From an uncultured Clostridia bacterium (GTDB taxonomy: Bacteria > Bacillota > Clostridia > Christensenellales > UBA1242), in NCBI GenBank assembly GCA_947624105.1, contig CANQIX010000006.1, positions 1 through 43,734 on the forward strand: a stretch of DNA of 43,734 bases. The letters are read 5' to 3'. Shown here in pieces: positions 24,264 to 32,145 of the stretch. The notes below the pieces were generated by a model. That model saw only the letters and a list, made by a program, of their open reading frames with translations, made no database searches and was not told the origin of the DNA. Every line of letters starts with the position of its first letter. Position 1 is the first letter of the stretch. The position numbers and the translations under genes are program-made.

Positions 24264-24620
24264 ATGAAAGAATTTGATAACACAATTGAATTTGTCGAAA
24301 AAAAGTCAAGATTTATCGCATACAAACTAAGTTGCACAAAGTTAGACGAAGTTGAAAGCGCGCTTGCAGAACTAAGGGCACAGCACAAAAAAGCCACGCA
24401 TATTTGTTTTGCCTATTCGCTTAAAAATCCGTTCTTAGAGAAGGCGGTTGACGACGGAGAGCCTTCAAGCACGGCAGGCAGACCAATTTTGTCGGTGATT
24501 CAAAAGAAGGGACTTACAGATGTTTGCGTGTTTGTTGTTAGATATTTTGGCGGAATAAAATTAGGTGCTGGCGGACTTGTTAGGGCTTATACAAAATCGG
24601 CAAGTGAGGTTTTAAAATAA
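24264..24620 (+). CDS. YigZ/IMPACT family protein, single-domain form
   Basis: 118 aa. It matches the N-terminal UPF0029 domain of YigZ/IMPACT: KKSRFIAYKLSC, THICFAYSL, DDGEPSSTAGRPIL, VCVFVVRYFGGIKLGAGGLVRAYTKSA. Bacterial YigZ is normally about 200 aa with a second ferredoxin-like domain (DUF1949), which is missing here because a stop follows the first domain directly. No remnant of the second domain is seen, since the recX ATG begins one base after the stop. The protein may be a genuine minimal form. Function in bacteria is uncertain; eukaryotic IMPACT regulates translation through GCN2. Confidence 0.9.
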   Translation: MKEFDNTIEFVEKKSRFIAYKLSCTKLDEVESALAELRAQHKKATHICFAYSLKNPFLEKAVDDGEPSSTAGRPILSVIQKKGLTDVCVFVVRYFGGIKLGAGGLVRAYTKSASEVLK

Positions 24621-24621
24621 A

Positions 24622-25251
24622 ATGACAATTACAGAGATAAAAAAGACGACAAATAGTATGAGATATAAACTTTATGTAGACGACGAGTTTACAGGTTTTT
24701 TTATCGACGAAATTCTGGCAAAATATCACCTTAAAACGGGGCAAGAAATTGGGGAAGATGAGTTTAAAGAGATAAAGAAAGAGAATGACGGAAAACTTGC
24801 CTTTGATATGGCGCTTGGTTACTTAGAAAAGTATAATGTGTCGGGAAGCGGATTAAAAAACTATCTAAAAAGAAAGATGTTGTCGCAAGGGGCGATAGAC
24901 GATGCGTGTAAAAAACTTAAGGAATATGGATATATCGACGACAGAGCGTTTGCGAAGTCATATTTTGAAAGTTTAACGGCAAGCCACGGCAAACGTGCAA
25001 TAATTAGAAAGTTAAAGGATAAAGGTGTAAGCAGTGAGGTTATCGATGAGGTCGTTTCAAACATCGATGACGAAAGCGAAGAGGAAAACGCCTTAGCCCT
25101 TGCTAAAAAATTCGCCAAAAATCGCGAAAATAACCTAAAAAACAAGCAAAAGTGCCTTGCTCATTTAATTTATAAAGGGTATGATTATAGTGTGGCACAA
25201 AAAGTGGTAAACAAATTATTTACGGAGAGAGAAATCGATGATTGGGATTGA
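24622..25251 (+). CDS. recX: Regulatory protein RecX
   Basis: Binds RecA filaments and limits or reshapes recombination activity. 209 aa, with the three tandem three-helix repeats of the family: GLKNYLKRKMLSQGAIDDACKKLKEYGYIDD, then AFAKSYFESLTASHGKRAIIRKLKDKGV, then KNKQKCLAHLIYKGYDYSVAQKVV. An N-terminal beta hairpin (RYKLYVDDEFTGFFID) precedes them. It starts one base after the yigZ-like stop and overlaps acpS by 14 nt, so the three genes form a tight operon. No recA is in the window. Confidence 0.93.
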   Translation: MTITEIKKTTNSMRYKLYVDDEFTGFFIDEILAKYHLKTGQEIGEDEFKEIKKENDGKLAFDMALGYLEKYNVSGSGLKNYLKRKMLSQGAIDDACKKLKEYGYIDDRAFAKSYFESLTASHGKRAIIRKLKDKGVSSEVIDEVVSNIDDESEEENALALAKKFAKNRENNLKNKQKCLAHLIYKGYDYSVAQKVVNKLFTEREIDDWD

Positions 25252-25573
25252 TATCGAAAAGATTGAAAGAATTAAAGATGACAAAATGCTAGACAAAATT
25301 GCGGTTCAAAGCGAGATAGACTACATAAACAAGTTTAAGAATCGCAAAGAAAAAATCGCAACACTTTGGGCGGTTAAAGAGGCTACTTTTAAGGCGCTTA
25401 ACACAAGTGCCGGCTCGCTTTCTTACAAAGAGATAGAGTTGCACCACAGTGAAAGCGGAAGACCATACCTCGTTTTAAGTGGCAGTGCAAAAGAACTTTT
25501 AAAAGGCAAAAGCATCGACATCTCCATTTCTCACACCGAAGACACCGCTTGCGCAGTTGTTTTAATTATTTAG
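25238..25573 (+). CDS. acpS: Holo-[acyl-carrier-protein] synthase
   Basis: Transfers 4'-phosphopantetheine from CoA to acyl carrier protein, activating fatty acid synthesis. 111 aa, slightly shorter than the usual 120. Signatures are GIDIEKIERI at the N-terminus (metal-binding Asp), LWAVKEATFKAL (catalytic Glu and Lys), SESGRPYLVL and SISHTEDTACAVVL. It overlaps recX by 14 nt. In Bacillus, acpS lies upstream of alr and the ndoAI-ndoA toxin-antitoxin genes; here a toxin-type gene also follows but alr is missing. Confidence 0.95.
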   Translation: MIGIDIEKIERIKDDKMLDKIAVQSEIDYINKFKNRKEKIATLWAVKEATFKALNTSAGSLSYKEIELHHSESGRPYLVLSGSAKELLKGKSIDISISHTEDTACAVVLII

Positions 25574-25642
25574 AGTGCCAAAAATCTAAAGATAAATTTC
25601 GATTTTCGTCGAAAAAAGTTACTAATGAATAAAAAATAATCA

Positions 25643-25672
25643 CTTTCGCAAGATAATTCGAAAGAATTTTTC
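25643..25672 (+). terminator. Weak terminator-like hairpin after acpS
   Basis: CTTTCG/CGAAAG six-base stem with a ten-base loop followed by AATTTTT. A weak signal. Confidence 0.35.
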
Positions 25673-25694
25673 TGCAACATATTTAGGGGTGATT

Positions 25695-25925
25695 ATGCTT
25701 TTTGAATATCAAAAATTATTAAAAAAAGCGATAAAATTAGAGAAAAAATACGGATCTTTAGAAAAATTTGCTCTTTTAACAACTTATGGGGCAAATGAAC
25801 ATAAACTGAAAGTAGAGGATTCAGTTTCTTTGTCTGCAGTCTATTTGGAACTTGCAGACCTTGAAAGGGCGGATCTTATCGACTATAAAAATTTGTTTGG
25901 AAGTGATAATGGAGAGTGCTTTTAG
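25695..25925 (+). CDS. Unrecognised 76-aa protein in the antitoxin position before mazF
   Basis: 76 aa from the ATG at 25695, preceded by AGGGGTGAT. It overlaps the mazF start by 17 nt, the arrangement expected of an antitoxin. It lacks the ribbon-helix-helix start of NdoAI and the AbrB fold of E. coli MazE. The sequence is mixed: a basic amphipathic helix ([21 protein letters not shown]), then a middle segment ending in [20 protein letters not shown]. Its role as a MazF-neutralising partner is inference from position only. Confidence 0.6.
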   Translation: MLFEYQKLLKKAIKLEKKYGSLEKFALLTTYGANEHKLKVEDSVSLSAVYLELADLERADLIDYKNLFGSDNGECF

Positions 25926-26262
25926 AAGAGGAGAAATATATTATGCCGATCTAAGTCCTGTTGTGGGAAGCGAACAGGGCGGAATTAGACCGGTGCTTAT
26001 CATTCAAAACAATGTCGGCAACAAATATTCTCCAACCGTGATTGTTTCGGCAATCACAAGCCAACTTACAAAAGCAAAACTTCCAACACACATCGAACTA
26101 TCCTCACAAAAATATATGCTACCAAAGGATTCGGTTGTCCTTTTGGAGCAAATAAGAACGTTAGATAAAAGAAGGCTAAAAGAAAAAATTTCAAGCGTAG
26201 ACGAAAGCAAAATGAGGGAGATAAACAGAGCAATTTTAATTTCGTTAGGCTTTGTTAGTTAA
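25909..26262 (+). CDS. MazF/NdoA-type endoribonuclease toxin
   Basis: 117 aa from the ATG at 25909 (the track starts 57 nt earlier inside the upstream gene). Sequence-specific mRNA interferase of the PemK/MazF fold: [30 protein letters not shown] (catalytic Arg in the GGIRP loop), [18 protein letters not shown] and [17 protein letters not shown], with the conserved Glu-Gln-Ile-Arg. It closely resembles Bacillus NdoA (EndoA), which cuts at U^ACAU; the site in this organism is unknown. It overlaps the 76-aa gene and lies downstream of acpS as in Bacillus. Confidence 0.92.
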   Translation: MESAFRRGEIYYADLSPVVGSEQGGIRPVLIIQNNVGNKYSPTVIVSAITSQLTKAKLPTHIELSSQKYMLPKDSVVLLEQIRTLDKRRLKEKISSVDESKMREINRAILISLGFVS

Positions 26263-26288
26263 AAAATTGCCTAAAATAAAAAAAATAC

Positions 26289-26317
26289 TTTACAAAATGT
26301 TTAGTATGTGTTAAAAT
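26289..26317 (+). promoter_or_regulatory. Sigma-A-type promoter for rpoZ
   Basis: TTTACA (26289-26294), 17 nt, TAAAAT (26312-26317). Confidence 0.65.
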
Positions 26318-26349
26318 ATGTGCATTGAAAAATAGGAGATTTAAGTATT

Positions 26350-26562
26350 ATGATGAATCAACCACCAATCGATGAACTCACATACAAAACTGGCAAAAAC
26401 AAATATATTTTGTCAATTGTTGCATCAAAACGCGCAAAGGAAATCGAAGCAACAAGAAGACAAGAACTTGCTACTGCAGACAAAAAAGCAATCTCACTCG
26501 CACTAGAGGAGATATACAAAGACGAAGTAACTTTCAAGGGAGTTGCTGAAGATGAAGATTAA
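26350..26562 (+). CDS. rpoZ: RNA polymerase omega subunit
   Basis: Small subunit that helps assemble and stabilise beta-prime. 70 aa, with PPIDELTYKTGKNKYILSIVASKRAKEI and an Ala/Glu-rich tail, the standard omega pattern. The start is ATGATG; either codon could be used, with AGGAG 11-14 bases upstream. gmk and coaBC, which often flank it in Firmicutes, are absent; priA, a common third partner, follows. Confidence 0.93.
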   Translation: MMNQPPIDELTYKTGKNKYILSIVASKRAKEIEATRRQELATADKKAISLALEEIYKDEVTFKGVAEDED

Positions 26563-26564
26563 GT

Positions 26565-26594
26565 TTGATTTTTAAACTTAAACTATGCTATAAT
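26565..26594 (+). promoter_or_regulatory. Promoter upstream of priA
   Basis: TTGATT (26565-26570), 18 nt, TATAAT (26589-26594) with an extended TGC before it. Confidence 0.6.
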
Positions 26595-26596
26595 TT

Positions 26597-26626
26597 CACT
26601 ATCGTTAAGATAGTGATTTTTTATTA
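26597..26626 (+). terminator. Terminator-like hairpin between the priA promoter and priA
   Basis: Eight-base stem TCACTATC/GATAGTGA with a GTTAA loop, then a T-rich tract. It can terminate rpoZ transcripts but also lies downstream of the predicted priA promoter, so it could attenuate priA. Confidence 0.65.
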
Positions 26627-26637
26627 AGGAGAGGTAG

Positions 26638-28812
26638 ATGAAGTTTGCGAAAGTCATAATCGATCAAGATGCAAAAGCAATCGACAGAGAGTTTGAATAC
26701 ATAATTCCAGATGATCTTGACTTGTCGCAAGGGGAAAGGGTAAATGTGCCTTTTGGCAACCGAACTCTCCAAGGCTTTGTGGTGGAAATTAAAGACACCG
26801 CAGAATATGATGTTAAAAAACTTAAAAAGATTATATCCAGAATCGACAACTTTGCTGTAATAAAAAAAGAGATGCTGGAACTTATGAAATATATGGCAGA
26901 ACACTTGCATTTGAAACTTGCAAGCATTCTTCGATTGTTTCTTCCAGCGGAGATGAGAACGGGCAAAGTTAAGGAACTTATAGTTAGATATGTCGACCTT
27001 GCGCAAAACTATGAACTTCCAAGCAAAAACGCAAAAAAGCAAATTGAAATTGTCGAATATTTAAAGGCAAACGGAAGAACTGAATTTAGCAAAATATCGA
27101 ATGAATTTGGCTATGCGGCGCTGTCTGCTCTTGAAAAGAAGGGAAGTGTTGTTATCTCTACACAAGAGAAAAAACGCGCTGTTGAATTTGATAAAATAGA
27201 GAAGGAAAGAAACAAACTTACGCCTCTGCAACAACGTGCAGTTGAAACGATATCGCAAAACAAAACATACCTTTTGCACGGCGTTACAGGAAGCGGAAAG
27301 ACAGAAGTTTATATGAACCTTATCGACAGGTGTTTAAGTCAAAACAAAACGGCACTTATGCTTGTTCCGGAAATATCCTTAACACCACAGGTGCTTGCAA
27401 ACTTTAAGGCAAGATTTGGCGAAGAGGTTGCACTTATTCACAGCGGACTTTCTGCAGGAGAGCGTTTTGACGAGTGGCGCAGAATCTTTTTTGGCGAGGC
27501 AAAGGTGGTTGTTGGGGCTCGCTCTGCCATCTTTTCGCCAATCGAAAATTTGGGAATTATCATAATTGACGAAGAGCACGAACAGAGTTATGTTTCTGAA
27601 AACAATCCAAGATATGACACTCACGACATTGCAGAGTTTAGGCGAAGTTACAACAATTGCACGCTTGTTTTAGGCAGTGCAACTCCAAGTATCGAAAGTT
27701 ACACAAAGGCGCTAGACGGTGAGTATGTTTTGGTCGAAATGCCGGTGCGTGTAAACGGAATGGAGATGCCAACAATCAAAGTTATCGATATGATGACAGA
27801 ACTTAGGCAGGGCAACAGCGAGATTTTTTCGGTGTCGCTTTTGGCAGAACTAGACAACGTTGTAAAGCAGAAAAAACAGGCGATGATCTTTATTAACAGA
27901 AGGGGATTTGCGTCTTTTCAAAGGTGCAGAGATTGTGGATATGTTGCAAAATGTGCTGACTGCGATGTTTCACTTGTCTACCACCAAGCAGAGAACAAAC
28001 TTAAATGCCACTACTGTGGAAAACGCTATCGCGCACTTGACATCTGCCCAAGTTGTGGAAGTAAAAACATAAAGCAAGGGGCTGTTGGAACGGAACGTGT
28101 TGTAAGTGAACTTAAAAAGTTTTTCCCAGAGGTAACAATCTACCGAATGGACAACGACACCACTTCCACCAAAAATTCTCACAGAAGCATTTTAAGTCAG
28201 TTTAGAGAAACGAAACCGGCGATTCTTGTTGGCACGCAGATGATTGCAAAGGGGCACGATTTTGAAGATGTTATATTGGTGGGAATTATCGATGCCGACC
28301 AAAGCCTCTATCAAGCCGATTATCGTTCGATTGAAAAGACTTTTCAACTTGTTACGCAGGTCAGCGGACGGGCAGGACGAAGTAAACAGCAGGGGAAGGT
28401 TATTTTGCAGACCTATTCTCCAAGGCATTATGTTTATAGATTTGCTCAAAACTATGACTTTAAGGGATTCTTTCAAAAAGAGGCAAATTTAAGAAAAGTT
28501 ACAAACTTTCCGCCTTACACGAAGATTATTCGCATTTTATTTCAACACGAGAACGAAAATATAGTAGCAAAAGAAATCAAAGTATGCTATAATAAAATTC
28601 AAGAACTTAAAGAAAAACACCCAGACGATTTTGTCTATCTTGATGCGATGAAGTCGCCATTAAATCGAATTAAATCGCAATATAGATATCAAATTTTGAT
28701 GAGATTGAAATTAGATAATATCGATGAAATTGAAAAGGAAGTGTATTCTTGCATTGACAACAACTTAAAATCGTCGGTGTTCTATGAAATAAATCCATCA
28801 TCGTTAAGTTAA
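26638..28812 (+). CDS. priA: Primosomal replication helicase PriA
   Basis: Reloads the replisome at stalled forks. 724 aa. An N-terminal DNA-binding region (PFGNRTLQGFVVEI), then a superfamily 2 helicase core with Walker A HGVTGSGKTEVYM and DEAH-type IIDEEHEQSY, and a zinc-binding insert of paired Cys motifs (CRDCGYVAKCADC, CHYCGKRY, CPSCG). Later helicase motifs are GTQMIAKGHDFEDV and QVSGRAGR. The start has an AAGGAGAGG site. It is the first gene of priA-def-fmt-rlmN-rsgA, with only 11 nt before def. Confidence 0.97.
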   Translation: MKFAKVIIDQDAKAIDREFEYIIPDDLDLSQGERVNVPFGNRTLQGFVVEIKDTAEYDVKKLKKIISRIDNFAVIKKEMLELMKYMAEHLHLKLASILRLFLPAEMRTGKVKELIVRYVDLAQNYELPSKNAKKQIEIVEYLKANGRTEFSKISNEFGYAALSALEKKGSVVISTQEKKRAVEFDKIEKERNKLTPLQQRAVETISQNKTYLLHGVTGSGKTEVYMNLIDRCLSQNKTALMLVPEISLTPQVLANFKARFGEEVALIHSGLSAGERFDEWRRIFFGEAKVVVGARSAIFSPIENLGIIIIDEEHEQSYVSENNPRYDTHDIAEFRRSYNNCTLVLGSATPSIESYTKALDGEYVLVEMPVRVNGMEMPTIKVIDMMTELRQGNSEIFSVSLLAELDNVVKQKKQAMIFINRRGFASFQRCRDCGYVAKCADCDVSLVYHQAENKLKCHYCGKRYRALDICPSCGSKNIKQGAVGTERVVSELKKFFPEVTIYRMDNDTTSTKNSHRSILSQFRETKPAILVGTQMIAKGHDFEDVILVGIIDADQSLYQADYRSIEKTFQLVTQVSGRAGRSKQQGKVILQTYSPRHYVYRFAQNYDFKGFFQKEANLRKVTNFPPYTKIIRILFQHENENIVAKEIKVCYNKIQELKEKHPDDFVYLDAMKSPLNRIKSQYRYQILMRLKLDNIDEIEKEVYSCIDNNLKSSVFYEINPSSLS

Positions 28813-28823
28813 GTGAGGGGAAA

Positions 28824-29312
28824 ATGGCAGTTAGAAATGTGATTAAAATAGGCAACCAAACGTTGCGCAAAAAATCGAAAGAAGTGGTAAGTTTTGACGA
28901 AGAACTTGGCACTCTTCTTGACGATATGAAAAAGACTATGATTGAAAAAAATGGGTTGGGCATCTCCGCAGTGCAAGTTGGAGTGCTAAGACGCGCCATT
29001 GTTATCGACCTTGAAGATGGCGAATATCTTGAAATAATAAATCCAGAAATAATAAAGACAAAGGGTTCAAAGGTGGCAGACGAGGGGTGCTTGTCTGTTC
29101 CAGGGTTTTATTGCGAAGTGAAAAGACCTAAATATGTGATGATTAAGGCGCAAGATAGAAATGGAGAAACATATACTTTTGAAGCAGAAGATATGACGGC
29201 AAGATGTATTTGCCACGAAATCGACCACCTCAACGGAATCTTGTTTGTCGACCACACAAAACAGGGGCAGGAATATCGCAGCCAGGTTGAAAAGAACTTT
29301 AAAGCAGAGTAG
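28824..29312 (+). CDS. def: Peptide deformylase
   Basis: Removes the formyl group from new polypeptide N-termini, as a metal hydrolase. 162 aa. Motif 1 reads GLGISAVQVG (residues about 44-53; commonly GxGxAAxQ, with Ser here at the first Ala), motif 2 is EGCLSVPG (metal Cys) and motif 3 is HEIDHLNG (two metal His and catalytic Glu). The site GTGAGGGG precedes the ATG. It is paired with fmt eight bases downstream, the enzyme adding the same formyl group. Confidence 0.96.
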   Translation: MAVRNVIKIGNQTLRKKSKEVVSFDEELGTLLDDMKKTMIEKNGLGISAVQVGVLRRAIVIDLEDGEYLEIINPEIIKTKGSKVADEGCLSVPGFYCEVKRPKYVMIKAQDRNGETYTFEAEDMTARCICHEIDHLNGILFVDHTKQGQEYRSQVEKNFKAE

Positions 29313-29320
29313 GAGGGAAG

Positions 29321-30232
29321 ATGAAGATTTTGTTTTTTGGAACTCCGCTGTTTGCTGAGATAGTCCTAAAAAAAGTGATGCAAAAACACGAGGTTGCTGG
29401 GGTTGTTTGTCGAAGTGATAAGCCGGCAAATCGTGGGAAGAAGATGGTTGCACCGGAGATAAAGAACTTTGCACTTGCAAACGGCATTCCGGTATACCAA
29501 TTCGAAAAATTAAAGCCAGAACTTGACACTTTTAGAGCGATTGATTGTGATATCTTTGTTACCGCGTCCTACGGAAAGATTTTGCCTAAGGATTTGCTAG
29601 ATATCAAAATGTGCATAAATGTGCACCCATCACTTTTGCCAAAATATCGCGGTGCAACGCCAATCCAAAACGCCCTCTTAAATGGCGACACTTTAACAGG
29701 CGTAACCATAATGAAGACGGAAGTTGGAATGGACGATGGAGATATTTTGCTTCAAGAGGAAGTTAAAATCGCCGAGGACGACGATTATAACACTCTCTTG
29801 CCAAAACTTGCAGAAGTGGGCGGAGAGATGCTTATTAAGGCGCTTGAACAGATTGAAAATAAAACGGTGAAATTTCAAAAGCAAGACGAATCGCAGGCAA
29901 CCTTTGTGAAACTTATACAAAAGGAAGACGGACTTTTGGATTTCTCCCTTCCAGCCGAAAGATTAAAAAATATGGTAAGAGCCTATGTCGATTCTCCAGT
30001 CGCGTATTTTAATTTGGGCGACGACAGAATAAAGGTCTATAAAGCGGAAGCGGTTAGTGGCTTTGATAATCTTGAAGTTGGGGAAATTTACACCACAAAA
30101 AAAGAGTTCTATGTCAAAGCACAGGAGGGCGCTTTAAAAATTTTGAAGTGCCAATGCGCCGGCGGAAAAGTGCTTGACGCTCCAAACTTTTTGAACGGAT
30201 ACAGATTTAAAGATAAAAAGGTTACAGTATGA
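29321..30232 (+). CDS. fmt: Methionyl-tRNA formyltransferase
   Basis: Formylates initiator Met-tRNA using 10-formyltetrahydrofolate. 303 aa, usual length. Motifs are FFGTPLFAEIVL at the N-terminus, the folate-binding and catalytic segment NVHPSLLPKYRGATPIQNAL (His, with Asn just before), GVTIMKTEVGMDDGDILLQE with the catalytic Asp, and a C-terminal OB-like domain from about 205. The GGAGGG site is just upstream. Its stop overlaps the rlmN ATG (ATGA), implying translational coupling. Confidence 0.97.
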   Translation: MKILFFGTPLFAEIVLKKVMQKHEVAGVVCRSDKPANRGKKMVAPEIKNFALANGIPVYQFEKLKPELDTFRAIDCDIFVTASYGKILPKDLLDIKMCINVHPSLLPKYRGATPIQNALLNGDTLTGVTIMKTEVGMDDGDILLQEEVKIAEDDDYNTLLPKLAEVGGEMLIKALEQIENKTVKFQKQDESQATFVKLIQKEDGLLDFSLPAERLKNMVRAYVDSPVAYFNLGDDRIKVYKAEAVSGFDNLEVGEIYTTKKEFYVKAQEGALKILKCQCAGGKVLDAPNFLNGYRFKDKKVTV

Positions 30233-31257
30233 TTCTTGATTTGACGCTTGGGGAAATTTATGAATATGTGGAGAAACTCGGTTTGCCTAAATTTAGGGGT
30301 AAGCAGATTTTTGACGCCCTTATGCAGTGCAAAACGCTGGAAGAGATAACAAACATTCCTCAGGTGGTGAAAGACAAGATTGAAAAGGATTATCCAAAAT
30401 ATAACATCTTAAAATTACTTGAAAGCAAAGACGGAACAAAAAAGATGGCGCTTGAACTTGCCGACAAAAGCATAGTTGAAAGCGTGCTACTTAAATATAA
30501 ATATGGTTACACAGTGTGCGTGTCCACTCAAGTTGGGTGCAGAATGGGTTGCAAATTTTGCGCCTCTACAATCGGCGGACTTCAACGCAATCTATCTGCT
30601 GGCGAAATACTGCTGCAAATTTTGGTGTTTAACAAACTTTTAGGCGGTGGAAGTAAGGACGAAAGAAAGGTTACAAACGTTGTGCTTATGGGGGCAGGAG
30701 AACCTCTTGACAACTATGAAAATGTAATATCGTTTCTAAGACTCGTTTCAAATCCAGACGGACTTAACATAAGTCAGCGCAACATTTCGTTGTCGACCTG
30801 CGGAATCGTGCCAAAGATAAGGCAACTTGCCGATGACGGCTTCAATGTTACGCTTACAATTTCTCTGCACGCACCAAATGATGAGATAAGAAAGACAATT
30901 ATGCCAATTGCAAACGCCTTTACAATCAAAGAGATTCTCTCTGCGTGCGATTATTATTTTGCAAAGACGGGGCGAAGAGTGATATTTGAATACTCCCTCA
31001 TTGACGGCGTGAATGCAAGCGAAGAAAATATGCGAGAGTTATCTAAAATTCTTAAAGGGAAGGCGTGCCACGTCAATCTTATTCCACTAAACTCTGTCAA
31101 AGAGAAAAATCTCATAGGGGTAAATCGCAAAAAGGCTTATGTTTTGTGCGGACTTCTTGAAAGGCTTGGAACAAGCGCAACGGTTAGACGCACTATGGGC
31201 GAGGATATCGAAGGCGCGTGCGGACAACTTAGGAACAAACTTGGAGGCGCAAGATGA
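30229..31257 (+). CDS. rlmN: Dual-specificity 23S rRNA/tRNA methyltransferase RlmN
   Basis: Radical SAM enzyme that methylates C2 of A2503 in 23S rRNA and A37 in some tRNAs. 342 aa. The cluster motif is C-x3-C-x2-C in GCRMGCKFCAST (residues about 103-114), followed by MGAGEPLDNYENV, SLHAPNDEIR and the C-terminal catalytic Cys region in GQLRNK. It overlaps fmt at the start and rsgA at the end, each by four bases. rsmB, usually between fmt and rlmN in Firmicutes, is not here. Confidence 0.97.
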   Translation: MILDLTLGEIYEYVEKLGLPKFRGKQIFDALMQCKTLEEITNIPQVVKDKIEKDYPKYNILKLLESKDGTKKMALELADKSIVESVLLKYKYGYTVCVSTQVGCRMGCKFCASTIGGLQRNLSAGEILLQILVFNKLLGGGSKDERKVTNVVLMGAGEPLDNYENVISFLRLVSNPDGLNISQRNISLSTCGIVPKIRQLADDGFNVTLTISLHAPNDEIRKTIMPIANAFTIKEILSACDYYFAKTGRRVIFEYSLIDGVNASEENMRELSKILKGKACHVNLIPLNSVKEKNLIGVNRKKAYVLCGLLERLGTSATVRRTMGEDIEGACGQLRNKLGGAR

Positions 31258-32099
31258 TTGAAGGACTTGTGCTTAAAAAGAATGCCGATAAGTTTGATGT
31301 GCTTTTAGGCGGAGAGGTTCACACTATTGTTGCGCGAAATCTAAAAAAAGATGGCGTGTTTGTGGGCGACAGGGTGATGGTCGATGAGGCGACTATGGCA
31401 ATAGGCGAAGTTTGCAAGCGTAAGAATCTTCTCATAAGGCCGCCAATGGCAAATCTCGATTCTATGATTATTGTGATTGCGCAAAAACCTAAGCCAGATT
31501 TTTTGCTTGTCGATAAGTTGCTCATCTTCTGCGTGTTAAACGGAATAAAACCTGTTCTGTGCGTCAATAAAGCCGATTTGGGCGAAGATTTTGTCAATTT
31601 TGTGAAGGAAAATTATCAAAACATAACCGACCTTGTTGTCATCTCCACACTAGATAACAGCGTTGAAAAGATAAAGAAACACATAAGTGGCATAACCGCT
31701 TTGGCAGGGCAGAGCGCAGTTGGAAAGTCATCGATAATAAATGCTCTTCTTGGAGAGTCAAAAACGGTGATAGGGGAATTTAGTAAAAAGGTGGAAAGAG
31801 GCAAGCAGACAACCCGCATTGTCGAATTGTATATGCTTGGAAAAGACAATTTTATCGCAGACACTACCGGTTTTTCAAAACTAGATGCATCACTACTTGA
31901 ACTTGACGAGCGAGATTTAAAGCGATATTATCCAGAGTTTTTGAAATACGCCGAAAAATGCAAATACAAAAGTTGTGTGCATTTAAGCGACAAAGATTGC
32001 GGAGTTGTTGACGCGTTAAAGCGGGGCAAAATCACCGAACTAAGATACAAAAATTATGTTGCACTATACGAAAATTTAAAAAGCATCAAAAAGTTTTGA
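31254..32099 (+). CDS. rsgA: Ribosome small subunit-dependent GTPase RsgA
   Basis: Circularly permuted GTPase that checks late 30S subunit maturation. 281 aa. An N-terminal OB domain (about 1-65), then a G domain in permuted order: G4 NKAD, G1 GQSAVGKSS, G2/G3 region TTRI and DTTGFSK, and a C-terminal zinc domain with C-x4-C-x-H-x5-C (CKYKSCVHLSDKDC). The ATG overlaps the rlmN stop. In many Firmicutes, prpC and prkC lie between rlmN and rsgA; here they are absent. Confidence 0.96.
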   Translation: MIEGLVLKKNADKFDVLLGGEVHTIVARNLKKDGVFVGDRVMVDEATMAIGEVCKRKNLLIRPPMANLDSMIIVIAQKPKPDFLLVDKLLIFCVLNGIKPVLCVNKADLGEDFVNFVKENYQNITDLVVISTLDNSVEKIKKHISGITALAGQSAVGKSSIINALLGESKTVIGEFSKKVERGKQTTRIVELYMLGKDNFIADTTGFSKLDASLLELDERDLKRYYPEFLKYAEKCKYKSCVHLSDKDCGVVDALKRGKITELRYKNYVALYENLKSIKKF

Positions 32100-32145
32100 T
32101 TTTTTATCGCTTTTTGATATCCTAATAATATTGTAAGGAGCGAAT

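Noticed and set aside
25852-25908. Track start of mazF
   Set aside because: The preceding codons are the shadow of the 76-aa gene; MazF homology begins at the ATG at 25909.
26605-27042. Minus-strand ORF of 145 aa
   Set aside because: Antisense to the priA start and its leader; no ribosome-binding site.
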